In this document: piece by piece, positions 24,784 to 32,746 of the stretch
Layout of the letters: every line of letters begins with the position of its first letter
Numbering within the stretch: position 1 is the stretch's first letter
Assembly: GCF_003173715.1 (NCBI RefSeq)
Contig: NZ_CP029550.1
Location: 4,821,501 to 4,885,500 of the forward strand
Direction of reading: 5' to 3'
DNA: 64,000 nucleotides
From: Methylobacterium durans
Lineage (GTDB): Bacteria > Pseudomonadota > Alphaproteobacteria > Rhizobiales > Beijerinckiaceae
Made by a program: the position numbers and the translations under genes
The notes under the pieces: generated by a model
The model's input: only the letters and a program-made list of their open reading frames with translations
What the model was told of the DNA's origin: nothing
The model's database searches: none

Positions 24784-25764
24784 TTAGGCAGCCCGCGCGT
24801 GGTGGCGCAAGCGGCGGTCGATGAGGGTCTGACGCTTGATCTGCGCCCGCTCGCGCAGGATGCCCTCGCCGCGGCCGAGATAGACGTCAGCGGGGGTGAG
24901 ATTGCCCAGGCTCTCGTGAGCTCGGACGTGGTTGTAGTGCTCCACGAAGGCGGCAACCCGGGCCTCCAACTCGCCCGGCAGGTAGGCGTGTTCGAGCAGG
25001 ATGCGGTTCTTGAGCGTCTGGTGCCAGCGCTCGATCTTGCCCTGCGTCTGGGGATGGCGCGGCGCACCGCGGATGTGGGTCATGCCTCGGCTGCCAAGCC
25101 ATGTCGCCAAGTCACCCGCGACGTAGCTCGATCCGTTGTCGGTCAGCAGCCGCGGGCGATGCGCCACCGGCACCTGATCGAGCCCGGCCGCGGTCAGCGC
25201 CAGATCGAGCGTGGCGGTGACGTCGCTGGCCTGCATCGTGGCGCAGAGCTTCCAGGCCACGATGAAGCGCGAGAAGTCGTCCAGCACCGTCGACAGGTAG
25301 TACCAGCCCCAGCCGACAACCTTCAGGTAGGTGAAGTCGGTCTGCCAGAGCTGGTTGGGCGCCGTGGTCTTGTCGCGGAACGCGTCGGCGGCCTTGACGA
25401 CGATGTAAGCGGGGCTGGTGATCAGGTCCTGGGCCTTGAGCAGGCGGTAGACGCTGGCTTCCGAGACGAAGTAGCGCCGCTCGTCGGTGAAGCGCACCGC
25501 CAGTTCGCGTGGGCTGAGTTCCGGCTCCTCCAGCGCGAGGGCGACGATCTGCTCGCGGATCTCTGTCGGTAGACGGTTCCAGACCCGGCTGGGCCGGGAT
25601 GGTCGGTCAGCCAATGCCTCGGGACCGCCTCTCAGGTAGGCGTCGTACCAGCGGTAGAACGTCGATCGGGTGATGCCGAGCTTCTCCAGGGTGCGGCGCA
25701 CCGGCAGGTGGGATTGCTCAACCAGCCGGATGATCTCCAGCTTCTCAGGGGCTGGGTACCTCAT
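24784..25764 (-). CDS. IS3-like transposase, integrase-core subunit (copy 1)
   Basis: 326 aa. N-terminal helix-turn-helix (RRTLEKLGITRSTFYRWYDA), then the rve/DDE core: first Asp in LWQTDFTYLK, second in RLLTDNGSSY, Glu in GKIERWHQTLKN. The start codon overlaps the stop of the upstream small gene (ATGA), so the two are translationally coupled. Confidence 0.93.
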   Translation of the reverse strand: MRYPAPEKLEIIRLVEQSHLPVRRTLEKLGITRSTFYRWYDAYLRGGPEALADRPSRPSRVWNRLPTEIREQIVALALEEPELSPRELAVRFTDERRYFVSEASVYRLLKAQDLITSPAYIVVKAADAFRDKTTAPNQLWQTDFTYLKVVGWGWYYLSTVLDDFSRFIVAWKLCATMQASDVTATLDLALTAAGLDQVPVAHRPRLLTDNGSSYVAGDLATWLGSRGMTHIRGAPRHPQTQGKIERWHQTLKNRILLEHAYLPGELEARVAAFVEHYNHVRAHESLGNLTPADVYLGRGEGILRERAQIKRQTLIDRRLRHHARAA

Positions 25765-26135
25765 GCCTCGTCGTCCCCAGCCCCGCTCATGCTTTTTTTG
25801 AGCAGGCGGTTCTCCAGGAGGAGATCGGCCACAACCTCCTTCAGCGCGCCCGCCTCGCGGCGCAGCTCCTTGACTTCGTCTGCTGTCGCCGCCCGCGCCG
25901 TGTCGCCCGCCAGCCGCTTCTTACCGGCTTCCAGGAACTCCTTGGACCAGCCGTAGTACATCGAGCTGGCGATGCCCTCGCGCCGACACAGCTCGGCGAT
26001 ACTGTCCTCGCCGCGCAGGCCCTCCAGCACGATGCGGATCTTCTCCTCGGCCGAGAACTGCCGGCGGGTGGCCCGGCGGATGTCTTTGATCACCGCGTCT
26101 GCCGGCTTGCGTGCCAGTCCGGATGTCTGCTTCAT
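25761..26135 (-). CDS. IS3-like transposase, HTH subunit (copy 1)
   Basis: 124 aa. HTH region FSAEEKIRIVLEGLRGEDSI ... CRREGIASSMYYGW, followed by a Leu/Glu-rich coiled coil (VKELRREAGALKEVVADLLL) that ends in LLKKSMSG. It binds the element ends together with the integrase subunit. Confidence 0.92.
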   Translation of the reverse strand: MKQTSGLARKPADAVIKDIRRATRRQFSAEEKIRIVLEGLRGEDSIAELCRREGIASSMYYGWSKEFLEAGKKRLAGDTARAATADEVKELRREAGALKEVVADLLLENRLLKKSMSGAGDDEA

Positions 26136-26427
26136 CGTCGTGCCTCAGGACTACGATGAACCAGCCATCCTCCGTTCGTGAAGGGCCTCGATGTGTCTCA
26201 GGAGCGCTGACGGCGGACAGTCCTTGGCCTCTGTTCATCAAGGTGCAACGGCATCGTGAGACCTCGATCCTGCCGGGCGGCAGAGACTGCGCGCTCCGGC
26301 CGCCACTCGGCTGAAGCGCGTCGTCCTTATGCCGAGGCCGCAGACTGGTTCTGTGGTGCTGGCTTGAGCATTTGGCGGAGAAGGCTGGGCGAAACTGAGG
26401 CGGCACGCAGTCTGCCGTCCGCCGCTC

Positions 26428-26772
26428 TCAGCGGACCTGGAGCAGCTTATCGACGAGGGGCATCAGAGCATCCACGCATGCCTTGGTGCTGTCGTCCGCG
26501 GCGCACTTGAAGTTGATCTCGGTCTCGCCGCGACGGAAGCGCAGATGGCCGCCCTTCTTACCCATCATAAAAGGACGGCGATGATGCCAACTGCCTTCGC
26601 GCTCCCCGTCAGCGTCTGGCGGCCCTCGCCGTTGTCCTTCGGGACGACCGCCACCATCCTGTGCGAAGCCACCTGCCGGCGGTGGGTTTGAGGAGCCTCC
26701 GGGTGCCGTTTGAGCCCAGCAGACGGTGCTGGCGAGTACGGCCCCAAGGCCGGCGGCGATCAGGCGCTTCAT
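26428..26772 (-). CDS. small exported Gly/Pro-rich protein
   Basis: 114 aa from ATG 26772, preceded by AGGAGG. Signal peptide MKRLIAAGLGAVLASTVCWA, then a Gly/Pro/Asp-rich linker and a C-terminal segment with two Cys (NFKCAADDSTKACVDALMPL). The polar Gly-Arg linker and the disulfide-capable end suggest a periplasmic protein; no family recognised. Confidence 0.65.
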   Translation of the reverse strand: MKRLIAAGLGAVLASTVCWAQTAPGGSSNPPPAGGFAQDGGGRPEGQRRGPPDADGEREGSWHHRRPFMMGKKGGHLRFRRGETEINFKCAADDSTKACVDALMPLVDKLLQVR

Positions 26773-26781
26773 GAGAGACAA

Positions 26782-27423
26782 ATCCTCCTGGGTTCATCAA
26801 GACGCAGAGGTATAGCGCTCGGCTGTTTCCCGGATTTTTCAATTCGGCGCGCCGATGCTGCCTGGGTCGAGCCGCCGTTCGACGGACGCAAGCTCATCCC
26901 TCGGATGCGGACCACTGATCGCCTACCTGCGGCCGGAGCTTGTGGAAGGCAGGTGAGAAGCACTCGGGATGGCACCGAAACGTAACCATTGGCGTTGAAC
27001 CTCGACAGTACGGAGTTTCAGGCCCATGACCCTTCTCACGATCCTGCTTGCCAGCAACGTTGCTATCGCTGGCACATTCTCCCTGGTCGCGGTCCTGACG
27101 GACTGACGGGCTTGCGAAAACCACGTTGCCCAGGCGCGCCTCGCGAAAGCCGTTCCACTCGCTTCTCTCGCGGTCTGCCGGTCGACTTCGCTCGCCTGCT
27201 CTGAGCCCTTGGGGGCACCTCGTAGTCCGACGCTTGCCGACGCCCTTCTCCACCACCAGCGCCAAAATGGCTCCGCAGCACCGTCTTCATCCTCACGGGG
27301 ATCGCGGTGCCGACCGCTGCGGCCTGACGGTCTACCCCAATCGTGGAGGAGATTTGCGGGCGGACCGTCTCGGGGCGTTCAGGAGGACGTAGCAGAAATA
27401 GGCGACGAACGCTCCCTTGGCCC
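26782..27423. other. intergenic, no supported gene; degenerate repeat
   Basis: About 640 bases. A weak 26-residue ORF at 27026-27106 (MTLLTILLASNVAIAGTFSL...) could be a micropeptide but lacks a clear ribosome site. Bases ~27148-27270 resemble 30145-30265 in the same orientation (shared CCACTCGCTTCTCTCG, GCCTGCTCTGAGCCC, CGCCGACGCC), a diverged direct repeat of unknown origin. Confidence 0.45.
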
Positions 27424-28278
27424 TCAGGCGTGTGGGTTCATCGTTCCGAGGACGCTCACATCAAGCAGCACTAGAAGGCCCACAAGTTGCTCCAACGTTA
27501 TGCTGCCAACGAGGGAGCGCATGGTTGCTGCTCGGCCGGCGGTTCGTAGTTGTGGCAGAAAGCGGTAGCGGTTGAGCGCTGCCAACCCGATCATGAGCAT
27601 GACGAGCGTGATCTTGAGTGCAAGGACGCGCACGTAGGCGTCCGTGAAGTTCGGCCCTGCGCCGAGCATATGCCACGTGTTGACGGCCCCCGTTGCGACA
27701 ACGCCAGCAACCGCCATGACCGCCGTTGATGAAAAACGGCGCAGCGCCGTCTCGGCGGTCGGTAAATCAGCACTTCCTCGGTGAGCCGAGAACACGACCA
27801 GTCCGAGCGGCACCAGACCACCGAGCCAGAGCGCAGCACAGAGGGTATGCACCGCGAGGTTCACTGAGCCGAGCGTACCCCAGGCGACGGCGTGTCCGCC
27901 CCACCCCTCGCCGATCAGCAGCACTGCCGATGGTGTCGCGATTACAGGGCTCGGCCGGAGAGCAAGGGCTATCAGCAGCAGGAGAAGCGCCGCTCCAAGC
28001 CGCACCAGCCAGACCATTCTGAAGCTGCTTTCGGTCAGGATGACCTTGACGGTGGGCAGCACCTCACCCGTGTCGTCCAGCGTCGCCGCCAGAGCGAAGA
28101 GCCAAGTGAGCAGCGCCAGAACGGTGGCAACAGCCAGTGCTGCGGTCAGCCAGCGTGGTAGGGCCGCCCAGGTGCTCCGGCCCGCGTAGAGCGGGAATAC
28201 CGCTGCGCCAAACAGCAGGACGATGCTCACGTAGTAGACCGCCCGCGCCAGGATGATCGTGACCTGAGCCGCTTCCAC
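27424..28278 (-). CDS. copD: CopD-like copper transport membrane protein
   Basis: 284 aa with about eight membrane segments. The CopD domain covers the C-terminal two-thirds; His residues in the membrane region (GGHAVAWGTLGSVNLAVHTL, NTWHMLGAGPNF) are the expected copper ligands. CopD imports copper from the periplasm, working with CopC. It starts three bases after the copC stop and is the last gene of the operon. Expression probably depends on the upstream promoter beyond 30013. Confidence 0.92.
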   Translation of the reverse strand: MEAAQVTIILARAVYYVSIVLLFGAAVFPLYAGRSTWAALPRWLTAALAVATVLALLTWLFALAATLDDTGEVLPTVKVILTESSFRMVWLVRLGAALLLLLIALALRPSPVIATPSAVLLIGEGWGGHAVAWGTLGSVNLAVHTLCAALWLGGLVPLGLVVFSAHRGSADLPTAETALRRFSSTAVMAVAGVVATGAVNTWHMLGAGPNFTDAYVRVLALKITLVMLMIGLAALNRYRFLPQLRTAGRAATMRSLVGSITLEQLVGLLVLLDVSVLGTMNPHA

Positions 28279-28281
28279 GGT

Positions 28282-28641
28282 TCAGGGCCTGACCTCGAAA
28301 GTAAAGCTGCCCTGCGTTCGGTGGCTGTCCACCGACACCGCATGCCATGTCACGCGGTAAGTGCCCGCAGGAAGACCTCGCACGAGCGCGACCCGCATCT
28401 CTGAGCCTTGTGCCTGTACACGACCAGCGGCCACCGAGCGGCCATCGGCCGAGGTGACGGCAACCCCGGAAAAGTGCGGCTCGACACCCTCGCTGAAGCT
28501 GAGACGCACCTCGCTCGGCGGCACCGGAATAGTGCTGCCGACGCGCGGGGTTGCGGTGACCAACTCGGCGTGAGCCCACGCCGAGAAGGCTGACGCGCTC
28601 AGGCCGAATGCCACGAGGATGGTGAGGAGCATTGTGCGCAT
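28282..28641 (-). CDS. copC: CopC-like periplasmic copper-binding protein
   Basis: 119 aa. Signal peptide MRTMLLTILVAFGLSASAF ending SAWA, so the mature protein begins with His (HAELV), the first Cu(II) ligand of CopC. The other ligands are in VDSHRTQGSF. The fold strands VRLSFSEGVEPHFSGVAV and LPAGTYRVTWHAVS are clear. Methionine-rich Cu(I) sites are absent, so it is the Cu(II)-only type. ATG 28641 lies 10 bases after the stop of the upstream gene. Confidence 0.94.
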   Translation of the reverse strand: MRTMLLTILVAFGLSASAFSAWAHAELVTATPRVGSTIPVPPSEVRLSFSEGVEPHFSGVAVTSADGRSVAAGRVQAQGSEMRVALVRGLPAGTYRVTWHAVSVDSHRTQGSFTFEVRP

Positions 28642-28651
28642 CTGAGCGCCC

Positions 28652-29575
28652 TCAGAAGATCGGCCGCCCAATCGTGGTCGGGAAGATGTCATCGAGATAG
28701 AAGTGCACTTGTCCGAGCACGCCAACGTGCCGCCCGCTCTGCCGGTTCACTGGGATCAGCGCCTCAAGCCCGAACTGCACCTTCTGCCCGACCCAGATCA
28801 CACCAGGGTTGATCGTGCCGGTGGTCGGCAGGCGGGCGAAGTTGTTGCTCGCAGGGCTCACGAAGGTGGCCTCCACCAGCGGGATCAGGTGGTTCACAAA
28901 GTCGGGCAGGCCGAGATCCACGACGTTGGCCTTGAGATAGGGCAGGCTGTACTGGAGCGTGCCTCCCCAGACGATGTTGCGCGGATTGTGCTCGATGTCG
29001 AAGCTGGGCAGTCCGCTATCCTGATCGATGCCGGTGAGTGTCACGGTGCGGCCTGAACCAGGGATGGCGTAGCCGACCTGTCCCGTGATAGCGAAGGGCC
29101 GGATCCAGGAGAGTGTGTCCGGCAGATCGCCCAAGCCTTTGCCGAACCATATCGTAGGCGTGAACACGTTGAAGCGCTCGGCCCCAATGCGAGTGGCACC
29201 GGTTCTGCCCCATTCGACGCTCAAGCCTGCCGAGAGAATGAACTCGTGCTCAGGATCGGTGATCGCCTGATACTTGAAGGTGGTCTCAAGGTTCTGCCAG
29301 CCGCTGCCGCCGGGACGCAGGTGCGTCCACGTCTCGCCGAACGAGACGCCCAAGTGCTCGGTGAAGCGCTTCGAGTACTCGAACGAGAGATCGACCTCGC
29401 GGGCGTTGTCGCCGTTCTTGAAGATGACGAAGGTGGGCAGGGAGAGTTCGTCGGCGACGAAGGGATCATCGACTCCAAGAGTGGCGGGGAAGAAGCGGTT
29501 GCCGACGATGCCGTGTGCGAGCGCAGGCAACGTGCTGGTGAGCAGCAGGAGACCAGCGGCTATAGCGGCGTTCAT
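28652..29575 (-). CDS. exported beta-rich protein of the copper operon
   Basis: 307 aa. Signal peptide MNAAIAAGLLLLTSTLPALA then HGIVGNRFFPATLGVDDPF. The rest is an alternating beta-strand pattern with aromatic ends (FKYQAITDPEHEFILSAGLS; final FYLDDIFPTTIGRPIF), typical of an outer-membrane barrel. No named family recalled, though such genes are often next to copC/copD. It sits between the Cys-rich gene and copC on one transcript. Confidence 0.8.
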   Translation of the reverse strand: MNAAIAAGLLLLTSTLPALAHGIVGNRFFPATLGVDDPFVADELSLPTFVIFKNGDNAREVDLSFEYSKRFTEHLGVSFGETWTHLRPGGSGWQNLETTFKYQAITDPEHEFILSAGLSVEWGRTGATRIGAERFNVFTPTIWFGKGLGDLPDTLSWIRPFAITGQVGYAIPGSGRTVTLTGIDQDSGLPSFDIEHNPRNIVWGGTLQYSLPYLKANVVDLGLPDFVNHLIPLVEATFVSPASNNFARLPTTGTINPGVIWVGQKVQFGLEALIPVNRQSGRHVGVLGQVHFYLDDIFPTTIGRPIF

Positions 29576-29617
29576 GAAGTTGGCCTTGACTGTCGACTGA
29601 AGACACAGTACGCGCGA

Positions 29618-30013
29618 TCAACTGAAGGACGGCGGTGCGCGCGATCCGGCAGGCGGCAAGATGGTTCGCGGAAGAACAGCTACGCCAGGGGGAGCCCTGA
29701 TAAGGCTGGGCGCCTCTGCGTAGCGAAGGCCCCTGACCTCGGCAGAGGTTGATAGGGCTACAGCCTGGGCGACCCCGCAATGCGCGATACAGCAGACATC
29801 GTTATGCTCTGAGTGGGCGCGCTGATCGGGTCGGACGGATGCGCCTTCGACATGCGCAGAGCAGATGATGCTCCCGTTCACCGATGCGGAAACAGCGACG
29901 GCACGCTGGGCGGCTGCGCCAAACGCGAGAACGGCCTGTACCATAAGCACATGTACCAGGACGAAAGCGACAGTTGTCCCTGTAGTGTTTTTTCGGGGCG
30001 GGCCTCTTTCCAT
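29618..30013 (-). CDS. Cys/His-containing membrane or exported protein (DUF2946-like)
   Basis: 131 aa from ATG 30013. Basic start, one hydrophobic segment (TTVAFVLVHVLMVQAVLAFG), then ICSAHVEG and HNDVCCIAHCG, a cluster that could bind copper. It resembles short DUF2946-type proteins found with copper genes, from memory only. It is first in the four-gene copper operon, 42 bases before the next gene. The promoter should lie at 30014-30285, right next to IS copy 2. Confidence 0.6.
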   Translation of the reverse strand: MERGPPRKNTTGTTVAFVLVHVLMVQAVLAFGAAAQRAVAVSASVNGSIICSAHVEGASVRPDQRAHSEHNDVCCIAHCGVAQAVALSTSAEVRGLRYAEAPSLIRAPPGVAVLPRTILPPAGSRAPPSFS

Positions 30014-30369
30014 GCGATCAAGCTGAGCCACAGGGCAAGGCCGCACAACACGTTCAACGGTAACACACTGTGGGAGGGTTAAGACGTGCCTCAGCCGCAA
30101 CAATTGAGGCTCCGTCTTCTCTCTGACCGTCCGATCCTCCGATCAGTCCCACTCGCTTCTCTCGTGGCCCGCCTATCGGTATCGCTGGCCTGCTCTGAGC
30201 CCAGATGGGTACCTCGCAGCCCAATGCCCGCCGACGCCATCCCTTCACACTCAGCGCCGCACGGCCTCCGCGGTACCCTACAGATTGTCCGCCGTCAGCG
30301 CTCCTGAGACACATCGAGGCCCTTCACGAACGGAGGATGGCTGGTTCATCGTAGTCCTGAGGCACGACG

Positions 30370-30744
30370 ATGAAGCAGACATCCGGACTGGCACGCAAGC
30401 CGGCAGACGCGGTGATCAAAGACATCCGCCGGGCCACCCGCCGGCAGTTCTCGGCCGAGGAGAAGATCCGCATCGTGCTGGAGGGCCTGCGCGGCGAGGA
30501 CAGTATCGCCGAGCTGTGTCGGCGCGAGGGCATCGCCAGCTCGATGTACTACGGCTGGTCCAAGGAGTTCCTGGAAGCCGGTAAGAAGCGGCTGGCGGGC
30601 GACACGGCGCGGGCGGCGACAGCAGACGAAGTCAAGGAGCTGCGCCGCGAGGCGGGCGCGCTGAAGGAGGTTGTGGCCGATCTCCTCCTGGAGAACCGCC
30701 TGCTCAAAAAAAGCATGAGCGGGGCTGGGGACGACGAGGCATGA
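30370..30744 (+). CDS. IS3-like transposase, HTH subunit (copy 2)
   Basis: Identical protein to the one at 25761-26135: HTH (FSAEEKIRIVLEGL ... REGIASSMYYGW) plus coiled coil. The 3' end overlaps the next gene by 4 bases. Confidence 0.92.
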   Translation: MKQTSGLARKPADAVIKDIRRATRRQFSAEEKIRIVLEGLRGEDSIAELCRREGIASSMYYGWSKEFLEAGKKRLAGDTARAATADEVKELRREAGALKEVVADLLLENRLLKKSMSGAGDDEA

Positions 30745-31721
30745 GGTACCCAGCCCCTGAGAAGCTGGAGATCATCCGGCTGGTTGAGCAATCCCACCTG
30801 CCGGTGCGCCGCACCCTGGAGAAGCTCGGCATCACCCGATCGACGTTCTACCGCTGGTACGACGCCTACCTGAGAGGCGGTCCCGAGGCATTGGCTGACC
30901 GACCATCCCGGCCCAGCCGGGTCTGGAACCGTCTACCGACAGAGATCCGCGAGCAGATCGTCGCCCTCGCGCTGGAGGAGCCGGAACTCAGCCCACGCGA
31001 ACTGGCGGTGCGCTTCACCGACGAGCGGCGCTACTTCGTCTCGGAAGCCAGCGTCTACCGCCTGCTCAAGGCCCAGGACCTGATCACCAGCCCCGCTTAC
31101 ATCGTCGTCAAGGCCGCCGACGCGTTCCGCGACAAGACCACGGCGCCCAACCAGCTCTGGCAGACCGACTTCACCTACCTGAAGGTTGTCGGCTGGGGCT
31201 GGTACTACCTGTCGACGGTGCTGGACGACTTCTCGCGCTTCATCGTGGCCTGGAAGCTCTGCGCCACGATGCAGGCCAGCGACGTCACCGCCACGCTCGA
31301 TCTGGCGCTGACCGCGGCCGGGCTCGATCAGGTGCCGGTGGCGCATCGCCCGCGGCTGCTGACCGACAACGGATCGAGCTACGTCGCGGGTGACTTGGCG
31401 ACATGGCTCGGCAGCCGAGGCATGACCCACATCCGCGGTGCGCCGCGCCATCCCCAGACGCAGGGCAAGATCGAGCGCTGGCACCAGACGCTCAAGAACC
31501 GCATCCTGCTCGAACACGCCTACCTGCCGGGCGAGTTGGAGGCCCGGGTTGCCGCCTTCGTGGAGCACTACAACCACGTCCGAGCTCACGAGAGCCTGGG
31601 CAATCTCACCCCCGCTGACGTCTATCTCGGCCGCGGCGAGGGCATCCTGCGCGAGCGGGCGCAGATCAAGCGTCAGACCCTCATCGACCGCCGCTTGCGC
31701 CACCACGCGCGGGCTGCCTAA
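30741..31721 (+). CDS. IS3-like transposase, integrase-core subunit (copy 2)
   Basis: Same 326 aa protein as at 24784-25764, with DDE residues in LWQTDFTYLK, RLLTDNGSSY and GKIERWHQTLKN. Intact, so both copies may be active. Confidence 0.93.
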   Translation: MRYPAPEKLEIIRLVEQSHLPVRRTLEKLGITRSTFYRWYDAYLRGGPEALADRPSRPSRVWNRLPTEIREQIVALALEEPELSPRELAVRFTDERRYFVSEASVYRLLKAQDLITSPAYIVVKAADAFRDKTTAPNQLWQTDFTYLKVVGWGWYYLSTVLDDFSRFIVAWKLCATMQASDVTATLDLALTAAGLDQVPVAHRPRLLTDNGSSYVAGDLATWLGSRGMTHIRGAPRHPQTQGKIERWHQTLKNRILLEHAYLPGELEARVAAFVEHYNHVRAHESLGNLTPADVYLGRGEGILRERAQIKRQTLIDRRLRHHARAA

Positions 31722-31795
31722 CCTCTCAACCCAGGTGGACCAGAGCCTCCGTTCCTGAGCGTCCCAGATCGTCTCAAATCATCTGACGACGGACA

Positions 31796-32458
31796 ACCCT
31801 TCAGCCGGATCTTGCCGGGTTTGATCAGGTTGTTCTCGACGTAGGTGTTGCGCAGGTACCAGCTGTGCGCGGCCCGGGTCATGCGCGTTCCGTCGCTGTT
31901 CCAGTATAGAAGATCGAAGGCGGGCGGCTTGTTGCCAAGCGGGTAGTTGTTGACGACGTTCGCCCAGATCAGGTCATTTGACCGCAGCAGGCTGAACATG
32001 TTGCTCATCTCGCGGCTATCGAGATAGCCCCGCTCCATCATCTGCTGCTCGACGAGATCGAGCGTCGGCTCGCCCATGAACACAGCCGTATCGCCGATCC
32101 GCGAGAAGTCCTGCGGCGAGACCATGAAGCTTGCCGCGTTGAAGCGCTTGTCTCCTTTGGCCGCAAGGACAGCCAGGGTCAGCGTCAGGAGAACGCCACC
32201 GATGCAGTAGCCCATGACGTTGACGCTCGGGCTGCCGGTGATCTCACGGGCCACATCGCTGGCTTCAAGCGGCCCGAGGTCGATGTAGTCCTCGATGCCG
32301 ATGGCATCCATCGACGCGTCAGGGTTTTTCCAGGAGACCACGAAGACCGTGAAGCCTTGCTCGACCAGGTAGCGGATCATGCTGTTCTTCGGCCGCATAT
32401 CGAGGATGTAGTACTTGTTGATCCACGGCGGCAGGATCAGCAGCGGCGCCGGGAGCGG
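31796..32458 (-). pseudogene. phaC: internal fragment of class I PHA synthase
   Basis: About 220 codons homologous to the core of polyhydroxyalkanoate synthase: PLLILPPWINKYYILDMRP, VVSWKNPDASM, the lipase-like box GYCIGG with the catalytic Cys, and FDLLYWNSDGTRM with the catalytic Asp. The frame then runs into the IS at 31795 after NLIKPGKIRLKG, losing the catalytic His region. The N-terminal ~200 residues are also missing: at ~32455 the sequence switches to another small gene with no IS there. Cut at both ends, so it cannot make polymer. Confidence 0.85.
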
Positions 32459-32673
32459 GCGAACCACAGGAGGGGGCCGAGGGTCGCCGCCGCGAGGATG
32501 GCGGTGGCGAGGAGGCCGGCCGGCGTCGCCCGCGCAGTGGCCCGGAGCCTGACGAATCGGCCGATCGCGAGGTCGAGGCTCGCCCGCATCTCCTCCGGAT
32601 GCGCCCCCGCCCCGCCGTCGAACCCGGCCTCGGACACGGGCGGTGGGACAGGCTGAGGCTCGGTCGCGTGCAT
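32437..32673 (-). CDS. small membrane protein, C-terminus altered at a junction
   Basis: 78 aa from ATG 32673 (GAGGAG seven bases before). Pro/Glu-rich start, then DLAIGRFVRLRATARATPAG and one membrane span (LLATAILAAATLGPLLWFA). The last few codons overlap the start of the PHA synthase fragment, so the natural end may be missing. It follows the ELWxxDGT giant gene by 73 bases on the same strand. Confidence 0.5.
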   Translation of the reverse strand: MHATEPQPVPPPVSEAGFDGGAGAHPEEMRASLDLAIGRFVRLRATARATPAGLLATAILAAATLGPLLWFARSRRRC

Positions 32674-32746
32674 CGGAGGGCTCCTCAGCGGGACGGCGGC
32701 TTCGCCCGGACAACGCGCGGACACGGCCGGCCGCGGGGGCTACCCC

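Larger units (their letters stand above)
24710..26219 (-). mobile_element. 1510 bp IS3-like element, copy 1
   Basis: Ends are TGTCCGTCGTCAG (24710) and, on the other strand, TGTCCGCCGTCAG (26219 inward), matching at 12 of 13 bases. Flanked by GTCCTTGGC at 24701-24709 and 26220-26228, a 9 bp direct repeat that fits a target duplication. The second copy at 30286-31795 has the same length and opposite orientation. One silent difference was noted between copies at ~25094. Confidence 0.9.
24079..26254 (-). pseudogene. cation-efflux-like membrane protein gene split by an IS
   Basis: Coding pieces are 26254-26220 and 24700-24079. Joining them while counting the 9 bp repeat once gives 657 bases, an exact frame of 218 residues starting MPLHLDEQRPRTTSGFGYK. 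The product has about six membrane segments and CDF-like features: GSKDLLKDASGFGYDIALN in the second helix region and WLNARNDAAAAVLTAIL later. The CDF metal-binding Asp pattern is only partly recognisable, so substrate and activity are uncertain. ATG 26254 has GAGG upstream. The IS at 24710-26219 interrupts codon 12, so the gene is inactive as it stands. Confidence 0.8.
30286..31795 (+). mobile_element. 1510 bp IS3-like element, copy 2
   Basis: Same length, ends and genes as the copy at 24710-26219, in inverted orientation. The flanks (CCTACAGAT before, ACCCTTCAG after) are not direct repeats, so this copy has been through recombination or an adjacent deletion. The right end cuts into a PHA synthase fragment. 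Confidence 0.92.

Noticed and set aside
24799..25572. 257-codon plus-strand frame inside IS copy 1, and its twin at 30933-31706
   Set aside because: Lies opposite the integrase gene; composition is that of an antisense shadow and it recurs only because the IS recurs.
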